Assembly: GCF_001039355.2 (NCBI RefSeq)
Contig: NW_019775180.1
Span: forward strand, 1,006,227 to 1,070,226
Length of the DNA: 64,000 nt
Origin: Lingula anatina
Lineage: Eukaryota; Brachiopoda; Lingulata; Lingulida; Lingulidae
Direction: 5' to 3'
Shown here: positions 1 through 19,157 of the stretch, in pieces
Layout: each line of letters begins with the position of its first letter
How positions within the stretch are numbered: the first letter of the stretch is position 1
Notes under the pieces: model-generated
What the model was told of the DNA's origin: nothing
The model's database searches: none
What the model saw: the letters and a program-made list of their open reading frames with translations, nothing else
Program-made: the position numbers and the translations under genes

Positions 1-1265
1 TTTTTTTTTTTTAATCTATTATATCTAATATTGTATTTCTGTGACCATTTTATATTTGCTTGTACGCTATCGATGATCTGTACCTTGTATGTTAAGGTTC
101 TTTATGATCAATAAACATTCCACTTCGTCATACATAGTGGAAGTATCATGGTTATTTTCATCACAATTGCAAACCTTGTGTTATCGTCAGAAATTTCAAC
201 ATAATCGTTTTGCAAAGATGATGAAAATCTAGCCCATTTGACAAACTGTCAACGTACACAGGTGTTTTATTATAATTATTTTGAAGCGTTTTTAGTACAT
301 GTGTACTGTATGTTATTATTTAGAGGTTCATTGAATCGAAACTTGTCGCCAGAAAATTAACAGGAACAGGTTTTGTTATATATGTAGAATGCCCCCAGTC
401 GTATACATGTCACTTATATGTCTTTGATTTTCAAGGTTTTTTGTGACTTTGTCTTTGATGGGTGTCTCTGCTTTTAAAATAAATTATTTTGGAAGGACAT
501 AATAAAAAGTTCCATACACAGTGCAGTGCACTAGAAGAATACACATTATAATAAAAAAGACTCTGTATGCAAGTTGTTGCACTGTATTGTGCATATTAAT
601 TGTGACCCATTTTGGGATTTTTGTCTTGACTTTTAGATGTTCACCCCTGAAATGATGTTAACTTTCGTTATAGAGTCTATGAGAATGGGCTAGAGGTTGC
701 TAATTGAATAGCATTGAATATTTTTAAGTAAACACATTAGAGAAGGTCAGAAAAACCTGAAAATCAAACGCTTGTAAGTTTAGGGGGTATACTTCCTATT
801 ATAAGTACCTATTTTTTGTTAAAATTAATTTTTCAACCAGTAAACTCTTGCCATTTGAACCTTCCTATTTATGGCATTAAAGACCAATAGATATGTATTT
901 ATCTATTTATTTTTATGTCAAATAGTATAGCAATCATTTTATGACCAACTTTATATCTACGGTGGTAATATATGCAAAGTAGTGAGGGACATATTGAATA
1001 ATTAAAGTGCTTTATCTTCAGATAAGAATAGTTCTACTGAGTACTGTGACAATACTATACCATTTCATGAGTGTTTATCTATAGGTATTGATAAGCAAAA
1101 ATGAATGTGTGTGTGTATATATATATATATATGAAATGGTAAGACATTGTAAATGAAATATGCAGTTTCCAGAATGTGTCCTATGAATCAAATTTGATTC
1201 AACAGGATCAAATGAATGAAGAACATCACATAATTCATTTGCTTTCTTTTTAGGGGTAATGTGAG
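1..1265. other. PUS1 upstream region / probable 5' intron
   Basis: No coding exon is recognisable here. The sequence is AT-rich, with a short (TA)n run near 1115-1131. A pyrimidine-rich stretch ending in TAG at 1251-1253 lies just before the PUS1 start codon, so the first coding exon may begin at 1254 with a 5' untranslated exon further upstream. The opening poly-T run is only low-complexity sequence. Confidence 0.4.
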
Positions 1266-3292
1266 ATGCACCAAGAATGGCTACTTAAATCATGTGGTGC
1301 TTTCTCATATTTTTTTGAAACCATTCCCAGAAAACTTTTAAGATTTCAACTGCAGAGGGCATATCTAAGTACTGTTGATCCCAGTAAATTGACTGTCATG
1401 GAGAAATCTGATGAAAAACAGAAAGCTTCAACATTGGAAAGTAGAGAATGGTCAAAAACGGGCAGTCCCAGTAATGAATCTACTGACATAAAAAATTTAT
1501 CAGATACTCAGCATGCTGTCAAGAGAACTTTGGAAGGTGACGAAAGGGCTTGTAAAGTTCCAAAATTAGGAACAGATGAGGTAAATTTGTTTTTCCAATA
1601 GGTTACTTCTATTTCTAAAATTTCTGTAATGGCTCATGCATGCTGTTCTTCAAACCTTTTAAATATTAGCTTCTTGTGGCAGCTTATATGTGCTGGGGCA
1701 GAGTAATAATTTAAAAGTGTAGAGTTAAATAAAATGTTTTACACCAGTAAATAATTCAACATAATTAGACATCATCAGAAAATTGGGACGGTGTCAACAT
1801 TTTTCACTGCATTATAATTTGCATGGCATATATTAGTGGACATTACCAAAAGCATTACTAGTAATTAAGTATTTACATGTGTAGGATTCTGTGCTTTTGA
1901 ACACTGATGAGATATTACCTCTGCTTGTATCCAGCTCAGTGTCTGTGCTAAATGACATATGTATGATGAGATGACTGCCAAGTGATCTTGATTCTGGTTG
2001 CTGTATCCATAAAAATGAATGAATATTTTCAGCATCATCCCTCCCCATCAAATATTTTAAGAAAAAGGAAGGTGGCTCTACTCCTGGCATATAGTGGATC
2101 TGGCTACATGGGGATGCAAATGTTAGTATAATAGTTTGATTAGTTTGGATAAAGTTTGGATAGTTATATTTGAATGGATGATACCAAACTAATTTCACAT
2201 TTAGAATTGCTGTCTGTGGGATATTACCAGATTATTTCTGAATTGCCCCTAGCCTGAAGATTTAATTGATATTTTTTATTTGCCATTTGTTTATAGTAAT
2301 AATGATTTTGCATCAATTCTGAACACCCAAATATGCCTTAGAGTGACTTCAGTTGTTCATTTGTTTACCATAACATAACAGCAGCAAATTGTAGATATAT
2401 TTTATTATTATTTCAATATTTAATTTAATGGATTTCAGCCAGAAAGATGTAACCACTATTGAAACAGACTTGGTATCAGCACTGTATAAGGCTGGAGTCA
2501 TTCCAGAGGAACATGCAGAAGAAATGCAGAAGGTGAGCAATCATCAAATATTGAAACTGATCGAATGCAATGATATTTACATATTTATTTAAAATATGTC
2601 CTTTCAGCAATAATCTTGAAATCAAATGTAAAGATAATGTTGTGTGTCATAAAACCATGTGCTTGTTTGATCATCTGACATTTTCTTTAATTTCAAGATG
2701 TCAATTTTATTAGATAGTGTATTGAAGTTTGTATCATGTTTCTTATAGATGAAATTCCAACGAGCTGCCAGAACAGACAAAGGAGTGTCTGCAGCTATGC
2801 AGTTGTGCTCTTTGAAGGTTTGTTGATTCTGATTACTTGCAACATCTATATAACACAAGTGACTAGGGTAATGACTCTATGGCCACATTCAGAACAGTGG
2901 ACTCACTGGTCTGAGGGTCAACTATGGCAACTCACTAAAAACCTTGCCATCTAATCCACTGATAGACACTGAACTGATTCCCCGTAGGGAAGCATTCAGG
3001 TGGGGCAGCCACATTTGACCCTCGGACTATTAAGTCCACTGTTCTGAATGTGGCCTATCATTTCAACCTGGCATATTGTATTTTACACAAACTGTATTTT
3101 TAAAGAAATAAACTCTTAAAATTAGAACATTCCTATTGAGTGGTAGCAAAACTATTGAAAATCAAATAGTTCTGTTCCGTTCAGTAAAAGCACAAAAATG
3201 CTACACAGAAATCTATTTTAAATGATTCCAAAATTATTTATCTGAAAAATTGTAAATTTAATTTTCCCTTGTTGAAATAATCAAGCCATTAC

Positions 3293-3337
<45 letters not shown>

Positions 3338-4010
3338 CCTTTTTTTAATGCTCTAGATGCTGCTTCCTGAAAACTGCATTGAGAAAATTAATGAACGTCT
3401 TCCAGCGCAGATAAAGGTGTTTTGTAAGTAAAAATGATATCATATTATAGCATAGTTTTCAAGAAATTGTCTTAAATTTAATTTCTTTCACTACTAAATG
3501 GTTGATATGAAATGGAAACTTTTTTCTTATAAGTCACTTCTGTAACAAGCCATTTCTGATCAGTTATTTATGTTGAAGAGAGTTTGATCTATGGCATTGC
3601 TGTATTTAGTTATTGACACTGTTAATGCTGGTATGCACTGTGCACTGATAATGTTTATTTGATAGTTTTAATTAAAAATTGAATAAAAAAATGGATAAAA
3701 AAATTCAAATTCCTTTTTTCTGCAGCAATAAAGAGAGTCACTCAGGGTTTCAACAGTAAGAATAATTGTGACAACAGAACATACTCATACTTGATGCCAA
3801 CTTATGCATTTACACCGGTAGAACAGGTATATAAACATTGTTTAGAATAATACAAATTATTATTCAATCAAATAGAAATGAGGCTTTTATAAATTATAAC
3901 TTCTTGTTTAAATTTGTGATAAATTAAAATCTATTTTTTCTTAAATCTAAAAACTTGAAGAGATTTAAATTTCAAAAGAAGGCATACAGGTGATTTTATT
4001 CTATTTTATT

Positions 4011-4041
<31 letters not shown>

Positions 4042-4546
4042 TTTTTTTTTTTTTTGTTATTTTTCAGAATGTGACAGAAGATTTCAAAATCTCAGGTATT
4101 TGTTAGGTTTAATATTAATTGAATTCAGAGAAAGTTTGTGGCAATAATTAAATATAAAAAATTGGATATTTTAGTATGTGAACATCATTAGGTTTTTGTT
4201 TATTTTTTAGTTTTTGGTAATTTTGACTAATTTTAGTATGAAAAAATTTTTAGTCTAGATGCTGAAGTTAGAATATAGTTGTGATGATGTAATTCCACTG
4301 TTTTTGTATAACATTGAACATTGAATTTTTAAATAAATAATCCTTAGTATGTAAATTTTTATCCTCAAGATGACAGTTTAAAACTAGCAAGAGAAGTTTT
4401 ATCCATGTTTAAAGGAACTCATAACTTCCACAACTTTACAGCAGGAAAGTAAGTACAGATACATCTCCATGTGTTCTGTGTTTTGAACATAGTTATATAT
4501 GAAAGTTATAGGCATGCTTTTCTGGCGTGCATAAATGACTGTGTAG

Positions 4547-4587
<41 letters not shown>

Positions 4588-7500
4588 CAATGGCCACCAA
4601 ATGCCCCTTATATTTTCATTTTTATTTATTAAATTTTCATCAAAATTAGATGATTTTATTGTAGGTAGGCTAAATATGCTTTTTTTGGTATATGGGTAGA
4701 TTTGGCAATTGCAAAGTTTTGTTTCAGTTTTACATTGGAAATGTTACAAACTCATCTTTTATTACTGTTGTAAATAGGTGTGAACCTGCTTGATTTCATT
4801 TGCATACTTGTTTTATACTTGAATGTGAAATCCTGTAAAATAAATGTTTGCTTTAAATTATGATGTGTTTTCCAGAAAGGCAACAGATCCCAGTGCCAAG
4901 AGGTACATTATAGATATACAGGTGAGACTATCAACTTTGGCTGTATTCTAATTTAGATAAAGTTTGAAAATGTTTGATCCTGTGTAAAAGATCTTATGAT
5001 TAGAATAACAGTTACTATGAAAAATATTAAACAAATATTATATAGAATATAGATGTTTTTGTCTAGTTCAGCTGTACTTACAGTGTTTCATTGCATTAAG
5101 TGTGGAGAACCTTTTGTCCAAGAGGGATTAGAATTCATCACTGTGACTGTCCGTGGTCAAAGCTTCATGTTGCATCAAATAAGAAAAATGATAGGTAAGG
5201 CAAAGTTGACTGTTGATTTTTGTTTTGAACCAGTAATAAGCAGAAAAAAAAACCATTCTATGTTATGTATTATGTCAAGTTTCATGACAAAAAATGTTGA
5301 AACTGAATGAAAACAGTGAATTTACCAGAGATTTGTATTGAGGGATTGTGTGATGTTTGTCTCTTGGTGTTTCAGGATTGACAATAGCTGTGGTGAGAGG
5401 GCTTGCTGCAAAAGAATCTGTACAACAGGCATTTGAACATCCAAAGGTATGTCATCTAGGCAGAAGCTTTTTGATATAATTAAGTTCTAATACTTTAAAT
5501 TGAAGACAAGACTTTTTTTTATTTCTTTACCTTCAGTGTTGTATCTTTAAGTATAACTTTCACTCCAAAGTGACTATGGTTTTCTTTCATAAGGTAGAGA
5601 CCTCTTTGTTGCCTTGCATCTGTTAACAAGTTGATATAAACTGGGTTATCAACAGGCCTCACAAACAGTTAGACGGCATAACCAGGGAATGTCAACAACA
5701 TCCCCAAAACTGCAAAATAAGCAGACAACAGTACCACAGTACTGGGTTGTTGTCAATGTTTTATAGTTGAGGCCTACCCAGCTACCAGACTCGGTACCGA
5801 ATGATCCCAAATTCATGGTAGATCGGACCACACTACCCATTTTCAAGGTGTGCGTCAGTACATACTTCACCTTATCATAACCCAGAACAAATTTTGAGAT
5901 GAGGCTCACTACTTTCCAACCCTGCTCAGAATCATCGTATCACGTCCCGTAATAGGCAAGGGCGGTGCTGTGTCTATATTCCGAAGCACGTACTGACACT
6001 CAACTTGAAAACGGGTAGTGTGGTCAGATCTGTCGATGAATTCAGGATCATTCGGTGCCGAGTCTGGTAGTTGGGTAGGCCTGTAGTTATGTCGCATTGC
6101 TGTAACAGTTTGAGAGACTGGTTTTAGTTTCAGATGCAAAATAGCTGGTACATTTATGATGTGTTTAGTTTTTATTGAAAGAGTAGATTTGGCCTTATAG
6201 AAATCATTGATTTATTATTTCATAAAATTTCACAATAAAATACATCATCCTTTGTGTTTAAGATGGACATTCCTAAAGCCCCAGGATTAGGATTACTGTT
6301 GGAAAAGGTAAGCCTTGGCTTAAGATATATGAGTTTTTGGTTGAACTTGTTTTCAGTGACAATTTCAATAACTCATCATGGGTTTCATCACTTTTCATTT
6401 CTTATTTCTTTCTCTTCTTACTTGTTCTCAGTCTCATTCTTGCTCTCATTTTTGACTTGTCAAGAAAGTGAGTGATGTTGTTGGCTGTAAGTGCAAATGC
6501 AAAATATCCAGAAACTTAATTGTAAGAATACACTCAGATGAATTTTTAAAGACAAATTATAGACAACAAAATCCACCAAAATGTACTTTCACCAACTTTT
6601 CTACACAAAGACTTATCTCAAATTCCCTTTGTAAATTGATTAAAAACATTTGCAAATTGAGTTTTCAGTTTTCTAGATGATTTGAATATTAATCATTCAT
6701 TCATTCTAAATGAGATTACTTAATTTTTTACATATTAACTAATGCAGTTTTGATGTTGTTATTATTGTGGTAATCAGTCACATAGCCCTCTTGTTTTGTT
6801 AATACAATTTTGTATATAATGGTTTTTTATTTATCCCAATGACATCAAACTTTTATTTCAGCTTCATTACGATGCCTACAATAAAAGATATGGCAAAGAT
6901 GGGCTCCATGAAACACTAGACTGGGAAGATATCAGGGTATGTGGTGATAATAGTTGGACATAACATGAGACAGCTATTATCTTGCTTAACAAAAAGACAT
7001 ATTGTAGATATACATGTGCCCCTCATATCCTCATTCTCATATGGTTGAGTTGACAGGTGAAAATGAATATTTACATATTGTTCCCCTTTCAAGCACAGAC
7101 TTGACTGGTGGTACATATTGACGACCCTACCAGTTGTGACCTCTATTTCTTATTTTCAGATGGACTTGGATAAATTCAAAGCTGAGCAAATATATCCAAC
7201 CATCATTCAAACAGAGCTGAAGGAAAAATCGTATCCTTGTAATGTTCTAAGAGCTATTTTGTGGACATCCTGGAAGGATGAAATAAGTATATAATTGGGT
7301 ATGGGAATGTTTTACTGATTTATCTAAAACCTCTGTTACACCAGACTTGCAACTGCTTAGAGAACAAATATCACCTACCCTGACTGATATGTAATTAAGT
7401 AAAAGGCTGTAAAATTAAAATTGCATTAAAAGGAATGCATAAAATTGATGTTGATAAACTAAAAATGTCAAAGCCCCAAAAAGGGTGAGAGTAAGCAAGA

Positions 7501-8625
7501 ATTGTATGAATTGAGTTTTATTTATAAACAAAAATTCCATCTTCCTAGTGGTTGCAAGCCCAGCATACAAGGGACTTTAAGCAGAGAGAGAAAGAGACAG
7601 ACTTATTTATTTAAATTAAGACTGACTACAATATTGAGTGTTTAAAGCCATTTAAGGCTCTATTCCCATAGATTTTAGATCGATCTATCCCCGCGGGGAG
7701 TCTCACTAGATTACTTTCAGATAATCCGACTTAAATGTCCGTCCCGTCTACTACAAGCTGTAAGGGGGTAATTAACTTTTGTGTCCGCCCGGCTGACAGC
7801 TATTCAGCGTGAACCCCCAGGGAGTTAGGTCCATCTAAAGTAGGTCGATCTAATCTATGGAAATGGGGTGTAAGTTTTACTTGGCCTTGACAAGAAAAAA
7901 ACAGCATGTTACAGTGGCTACAAACTCTTCACTTGCATACCTTCATGCAATCAGAAGAAGAATATGGGGTTGAAACACCAAAACTTAGGGATGTTTGGAC
8001 AAAAGTAAAAGAATTTTCAAAGGAAAAACAGGTAGGTAGGTAGGTAGGTAGGTAGGTAGTCTCAGGCACAAACACTATTGATATCAAATGTATTCAATCC
8101 ACAGTTTAGGTTTAATTACTAAGTCAAGCAGGTCACTTATTTGAATACTTTTTTGAAGAATTTGATTTTAGTTTCTCAAAATTCTTCTGACTTGGGTGGA
8201 ACTGGAATTTTAGAACTATCAATTTCTGATCAGATTTTTTTTCAATAGGGTTTTTGTGGTTTATAGAATGTTATTTTGGCATAATCGTATTGCAACTTTT
8301 TTTGTACTCATGATAATAGGAACATTCCTTTTCTTTACTTGGCAGCGTCTTATTAAGGTCTAACCACAAGTTTATATATGTGCCATATATTCACATTTTT
8401 GTTATACTGCTTTATGATTTATTTCAATGGTTTATCATGTTAAAAGCCTCCAGAAAACTGGTACACAATGACTAATGGTCATTATTTACAGTTTCAAAGC
8501 AGGTACAAGTTTGTATGTTCATCAGCTTTTACAGCCCAGTTTACAATTAACTTATAAATAACCAAAATATTATTCATATTGCTATCCTTTCTTTGTAGGA
8601 GGCATCAAAAAACGAAGAAAAATAA
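1266..8625 (+). CDS. PUS1: tRNA pseudouridine synthase A-like (PUS1), 16 coding exons
   Basis: Isomerises uridine to pseudouridine in tRNA; the family acts in nucleus and mitochondria. Exons: 1266-1580, 2033-2121, 2439-2532, 2749-2817, 3357-3423, 3726-3826, 4068-4095, 4370-4448, 4876-4921, 5101-5194, 5376-5446, 6263-6307, 6862-6936, 7160-7230, 7905-8031, 8599-8625. They join in phase to 465 codons. The catalytic-Asp motif ARTDKGVSA is in the fourth exon. Other TruA/PUS1 blocks are [41 protein letters not shown] and APGLGLLLE. The first 35 or so residues are basic and leucine-rich, a possible mitochondrial presequence, followed by a K/R-rich tract and a second Met at 1399. The loop after GYMGMQ is about five residues shorter than in human PUS1, so a microexon could be missing from the model. 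The 7231-7904 intron is U12-type. Confidence 0.93.
2881..3055. mobile_element. MITE-like element with 23-base terminal inverted repeats
   Basis: In a PUS1 intron. The left end GGCCACATTCAGAACAGTGG is repeated in reverse complement at 3033-3055, and both sides are flanked by TAT, consistent with a short target-site duplication. The 175-base interior has no coding capacity. The inverted repeat continues imperfectly inward (GAGGGTCAA near 2915, its complement near 3016). Superfamily not assigned. Confidence 0.75.
3297..3334. repeat. (CT)n microsatellite
   Basis: About 19 uninterrupted CT units directly upstream of the PUS1 exon at 3357; it may contribute to the polypyrimidine tract. Confidence 0.95.
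4007..4056. repeat. (TTTA)n plus poly-T low-complexity tract
   Basis: Tandem TTTA units followed by a poly-T run immediately before the 28-base PUS1 exon at 4068. Confidence 0.9.
4549..4586. repeat. (TA)n microsatellite
   Basis: Uninterrupted TA dinucleotides in a PUS1 intron. Confidence 0.95.
5742..6105. mobile_element. long foldback element in PUS1 intron
   Basis: Two arms of roughly 110-120 bases, at about 5765-5865 and 5985-6090, are imperfect reverse complements. Shared words include AGGCCTACCC, CCAGACTCGG, CCGAATGATC and CCACACTACCC. The spacer is about 120 bases. This is a foldback or MITE-type insertion that could form a long hairpin in the pre-mRNA. Outer boundaries are uncertain, and similarity may extend to about 5640 and 6140. 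The open frames across it are incidental. Confidence 0.75.
7231..7904 (+). other. U12-type (minor spliceosome) intron of PUS1
   Basis: The 5' splice site is GTATCCTTG, matching the U12 consensus. Near the 3' end CCTTGAC places a branch-point A at about 7890, 14 bases from the AG, the usual U12 spacing. A MITE occupies 7659-7866 within the intron, ending about 18 bases upstream of the branch motif. Confidence 0.75.
7659..7866. mobile_element. MITE family B, copy 1
   Basis: Inverted ends (CTATTCCCATAGATT on the left, AATCTATGGAAATGGG on the right). Strong similarity along its whole length to 60957-61170, including TCTCACTAGATTACT, GTAAGGGGGTAATTAACT and CAGGGAGTTAGGT. No coding capacity. It sits inside the U12 intron of PUS1. 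Confidence 0.8.
8032..8058. repeat. (GGTA)n tandem repeat overlapping a splice donor
   Basis: Tandem GTAG units begin exactly at the 5' splice site after PUS1 exon 7905-8031, so several consecutive GT donors are available four bases apart. Confidence 0.9.
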
Positions 8626-9802
8626 GTCCAAGATTCAATTAGTGTGACAATCTGAAATTTCTTTCTAAAAGCGGATCTCTTGGTGGGCAGCTGTTTGGAG
8701 CCTTCAGATATGTATAAGGGCACTTTTGATGTTCACCTATTGTTGGTGGTAGCGGTGGGGAGATACATTATCATATGATGGAAATTCAGATTTACTATGC
8801 ATCCTTTTCCAGAAATTTCACAAAGTTTGAACCAGGAGAAATTCCTATACAAAATGGATAGAAATGGCATAAGGCTATTTTGTGCTGTGCCCGAGAACAC
8901 GCATCAATTTTTTACTGGCAATGCGTGCAGTGGTCCATACATTGTCCATGGAGAGAAATGACATTGTCAACCAGGACAAACTGAAACCATCATATTAAGT
9001 TATATCTATTAAACTTTATATTAATGAGATGGACATCACCCTTGAAATTGCCATACTATCTATAAATGGATTGCTATTTTAAGGACATTGGAAAAGGATT
9101 ATTCAGTGCGCCTCCCTCTGTAAAGGACGACCTGGTCTCCAGATGAAAATGGAAGAATTTTAATTTTTAAAATCAACTTGAATTAAAATAAAGGTCAAAT
9201 TAATAAGTTAAAACATGGTCAGAATTTTACAGTCCAGTTTAATGTGGTTAGTTTTCATATAAACAATAGTGTTCAGCTGTGTAACTTTTAGAGCATATAG
9301 TATGTGGGCCAATAAAAAATTTATTCAGCTAAATTGTTATTTCATTTGACTTAAAACTGCAAATAAATTTGTTAAAAGGAGTCAAACATGCCATTTCATG
9401 TACATCGGAAGTTTATATTACATAAATTGATAAGGACACTGCAAACGAGATAAAGACAAGCTTCAACTTATGCAATAGTATGGGGGAGGGGAGATGTGTG
9501 CACATAATACTATATCACATACAAGAATTCCGAGACTCTCCCCACAACTGAACCCCATTTATTAATGGTTATCATGCATTTTGTTACAAAAAGATTTTTC
9601 AGTATTTCAGTTCATATTGGCTTCATTGATAAGTATCCCTCAATAGCGTATCATAATTCTACAAAATAGATTTTAAATCTTGTGTTGGATTTCAAGTTCA
9701 GATAAAGCAGCACAGTCAATAAACTGCTTCAATAAACTTTGACTGTACACAGTGCTTTTGATTAAAAGGAAAAAAAGGATGATATTGTGGACAGGCTTTA
9801 TT
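8626..9802. other. PUS1 3' UTR converging on CtBP 3' UTR
   Basis: No coding signal. AATAAA hexamers at 9718-9723 and 9731-9736 are the best candidate PUS1 polyadenylation signals. TTTATT at 9797-9802 is the reverse-strand AATAAA candidate for CtBP. The two 3' ends are therefore predicted to nearly meet around 9.75-9.8 kb. Confidence 0.5.
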
Positions 9803-12426
9803 TTTAACCTCGACTTCTAAACTAACTGGAAGATCATATCATGAATACACTGACAATCTAATAATAATTGCTAAGGGAATCTTCAATGCTAAACACAAAT
9901 ACAAAATAAAACAGACTTCGTCATTAATATGTTCAGAACAGAAATGCAGCTGCATGATAATAATAATAATAATGTAAACTGATACCATATTGTGATGATG
10001 GCTACATGTGTGCTGAGCACCAGTGACACTGATCACACCTTTTGTATTAACACTGCACACTCCTCTCTTGCAGCTGGGTTCTTTACAAGTGTTCACTACA
10101 GAAGTTTCTGAAAATCCTACACGGAAACTATCAACTTATATTCCATTACTATTACTAATATCTATGTCTTGGTTGCCCAGATTTCTTTGCAGTATTGCAG
10201 TGCTGGGAGATAAAGCAGAATAAACTTGCATATAAAGCAAAGGAGTTGCATTCAACTCTTGATTGTCTGCAGATTAAACTAAGTATTATAGTAAGATATT
10301 AAAGCAAACAAAATGTTATCATACACAAAATTGGACATTTTAATAAATTGTGAAATCATGGCCTCAAGTGCCCTGTTTTAGTGAAAATTCCTACTGATCA
10401 ATACTTTAGATGCTTTGCTTGCAAAGAAATCTGGGAAGCCAAAAAATATTGTACTTAATTTAATACATGACATAGTACATATATGCCAACAAATGACATT
10501 AAATCATAAGTGTAATCAGTTTCTACTAAATAATCATTTTTCTCTGGATTACACCAGTAGTTTTTGTGTAATGTTGATCTTCTTTCAAGCTTAGTAGAAG
10601 CTAAATATCTGTTAACATTCTTTCTCAATATTACACATTGTTTAACTCCATAATAAACCATATAATCAGTTGGTCTTTCTCATCTTTAATCTCTCCTGGA
10701 CGCATCAACACCAACATTGTGTTGTTAGATCTTTATCAACTCGGACTAGCCTCCATTAGCTATTCAGCTTTTCTTAAAGTACAAAATACAATCTCATCAA
10801 AACACTTTGCTAGTAACTCCAAGGAGTAGAATGTACAGTACATCGGTGAGGTGTCCATCTGTTATCTTTTCATATTTGATGTCATATCAACCTGAATAAT
10901 AGAAACAGAAGTTAGGAGGCACAGTTTAGCTTAAGTACTCAACATGACACCTGCATTTTTTAATACAATTTCTCTCAGCATATGCTTAGTAAATTGTTAT
11001 GCATAAAAAATCAAATAACTTTTGTTCCACAGAACTTGACGAGTTTGTCAGTGTAATTTCAGTTACATGGTAATTCTATACAAGACCTCATCAAAGAGGG
11101 CAAAACAAGGCATGGGATACTAATACCAAGATATTCAACTTCCCTAATTAGCATCCTTATTTCACAAAAGATAAAGCAAAGTTAACAGCATTTACAATGT
11201 TATACAATGTCTGTGTTCACCATATTTATACTAATATGAATCAGTTAAAAAAATTTAAAGCGATATATTCCTGAAACCCAAGTTCATGTTAACTGAATCA
11301 GCATTTATATATATATATATGTATTCTCATTACTTCGATTAAGTCAATAAGAGCAAGCTTACCGTCAATCAGTACTTAGCTTGGATACATCAACACATAT
11401 AAGTGAATTCAAGTGTTATAAAGGAAACTAAAAGCACTTTGAGCCTGTTTAAGGTTACACACTATTACAAGACCTGGACAGTGCTATACAACCCAAACGG
11501 TGATCGCCAGGAAGGAAACACAAAAGCTACATGTTCTAACACAAATTACAGATCAAAATCACATAACATGTCTTAAATGAAATCTATGTAAGGCAATAAA
11601 CCAATACTTTTTCAGCTTCTTCACTTTCTAGGAGGCCCTGCTATGTTCCGAACAACTGAATGTTAGGATGGCATATGAAATGCATGCTAGCAGTTCCTTT
11701 TAACAGCTCCTTAAACTAGATAACCTAACAACTCCTTCTTAAATGAGCAAATAATTCTCATAAACATAGCTTGGCTAAAAGACAGTTACTTTCTCCACAT
11801 GAAAAAATGCTGTATTATCCTTATTCAACTGCTTTTGTTACATAAATATTTTATCAAAGATGAAGTAACATAAATGTACTGGATATTTCATAGTAACTGA
11901 CCAAACGTTGACCGTTGCACCATTTATGTCTCTACCTGATCTACTACACTATAATACAAAATGGCATCCTGGGCCAACCTCCATACATTATACACCTGAG
12001 AAACAGATTGCAGCAATTAGCCAGCAAAGCACCTACAGATGTGATCTCACACTGTCAACATTATACGATAAACATTTACATTAGCTCTAGCTGCTGTGTT
12101 CATATTCGTTTCTCTTTTCCTTGCATCTACAACTAGAGCAGATACAATCCAATCTTACCATGATTTTCCGCCACATATTGCATCTCATTGCCAACTGTTT
12201 CTATCCTCATATCAAAATTAGGCTTTAATTTTCAACAACACAAAAAGACTTGAGGTATATATGGTTCATCTAGCTTGATTGTGGCCTGGCATCATGATAT
12301 ATCTTTTTAAATAAGAAATGTTTTATGATGCTAGCTTTTTCAACAGATGAAGTCTCTCTTCTCTACTTGTATCCCCTACTTATTTGAAGTTGTTTTCTTT
12401 GTCTTTTCCAACAGTCTTGAAAAGGG
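9803..12426 (-). other. probable CtBP 3' UTR
   Basis: About 2.6 kb of AT-rich sequence downstream of the CtBP stop on the minus strand, without splice-like exons or recognisable coding regions. It contains (TA)n near 11309-11322 and a TAA-rich trinucleotide run near 9956-9974. If 9797-9802 is the polyadenylation signal used, this is a long 3' UTR. An earlier signal may be used instead. Confidence 0.4.

Positions 12427-19157
<6,731 letters not shown>

Noticed and set aside
5649-6139. Two minus-strand frames with related sequences
   Set aside because: They are the two arms of the foldback element read as protein.
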